This document shows positions 6,126 through 6,275 of a stretch of 6,275 bases of DNA, one piece after another (positions within the stretch are counted from its first letter, which is position 1; the number at the start of each line of letters is the position of its first letter). The stretch is from an uncultured Thalassospira sp. Its GTDB lineage: Bacteria; Pseudomonadota; Alphaproteobacteria; Rhodospirillales_A; Thalassospiraceae. The stretch is from NCBI GenBank assembly GCA_946885765.1, contig CAMPHD010000200.1:1-6275 (forward strand). The letters run 5' to 3'. The notes beneath the pieces were generated by a model. It did no database searches, was not told the DNA's origin, and saw only the letters and a list, made by a program, of their open reading frames with translations. A program made the position numbers and the translations under genes.

Positions 6126-6275
6126 TCACGCCGTTTTCCTGTCCTGATCGAATTTCAGGCCATCCTTGAATTTCTGGCGGAACTCGGCCTCCGCCTTTTT
6201 GGCGTCAAAGTCCGCCATCGTCCCGCCTGCGGCATAATGCTGCTGAAAAACCCGGCCAAGCGCATAGGTAAATGC
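6126..6275 (-). CDS. DUF697-type protein, C-terminal fragment (5' end beyond the window)
   Basis: An open frame enters from the right edge on the - strand and ends at TGA (6128-6126), giving the last 49 residues of a protein. Residues AFTYALGRVFQQHYAAGG and TMADFDAKKA match the complete DUF697-type protein encoded at 3778-4338: 19 of the first 25 residues are identical when aligned with its residues 122-146, with no gap. After that the tails diverge, and this copy ends in DQDRKTA instead of the Lys/Ala-rich run. It is therefore a paralog, truncated only by the window edge. It is probably the first gene of the cluster in view, 44 bases upstream of the small membrane protein gene. Confident as a gene; the rest of its domain layout cannot be seen. 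Confidence 0.85.
   Translation of the reverse strand, partial: AFTYALGRVFQQHYAAGGTMADFDAKKAEAEFRQKFKDGLKFDQDRKTA

Overview
The window reads like a moderately GC-rich, densely packed proteobacterial chromosome segment. The style of the proteins (a DUF697-type protein, an SPFH/prohibitin-like protein, a compact Sfp-type phosphopantetheinyl transferase) suggests a marine alphaproteobacterium, possibly Rhodospirillales/Thalassospira-like. That placement is an impression; no rRNA or marker gene is present to prove it.

Left part (1-2905, + strand): the 3' part of a nonribosomal peptide synthetase (NRPS) gene whose 5' end lies outside the window. The visible protein has a SAM-dependent methyltransferase domain, then an adenylation domain that begins directly at core motif A3 and runs to A10, then a carrier (T/PCP) domain and a type I thioesterase, so it is a chain-terminating module. 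Because the methyltransferase sits immediately before A3, with no room for A1-A2 between them, the most likely architecture is an adenylation domain interrupted between A2 and A3. This is the rarer of the two known interruption points. Twelve bases after the NRPS stop, on the opposite strand, lies the end of an Sfp-type phosphopantetheinyl transferase gene (2918-3679), a natural partner that would load the carrier domain with its 4'-phosphopantetheine arm.

Right part (3778-6275, all - strand): a cluster read right to left. It holds the 3' end of a DUF697-type gene (6126-6275), a 65-residue two-helix membrane protein (5884-6081), an SPFH/prohibitin-like membrane protein with a long low-complexity tail (4440-5825), and a complete second DUF697-type gene (3778-4338). 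The two DUF697 proteins are clearly paralogous at their C-termini, so a small membrane protein and an SPFH scaffold are bracketed by paralogs. The cluster ends at a perfect 28-base palindrome followed by a T run on the - strand, a convincing intrinsic terminator, which separates it from the phosphopantetheinyl transferase gene.

Functionally there are two units: NRPS plus its activating enzyme (secondary metabolism), and a membrane-associated DUF697/SPFH cluster of unknown job. Nothing in the sequence links the two beyond adjacency. No tRNA, rRNA, CRISPR array, insertion sequence or attachment site was seen. No gene-free stretch exceeds about 100 bases.
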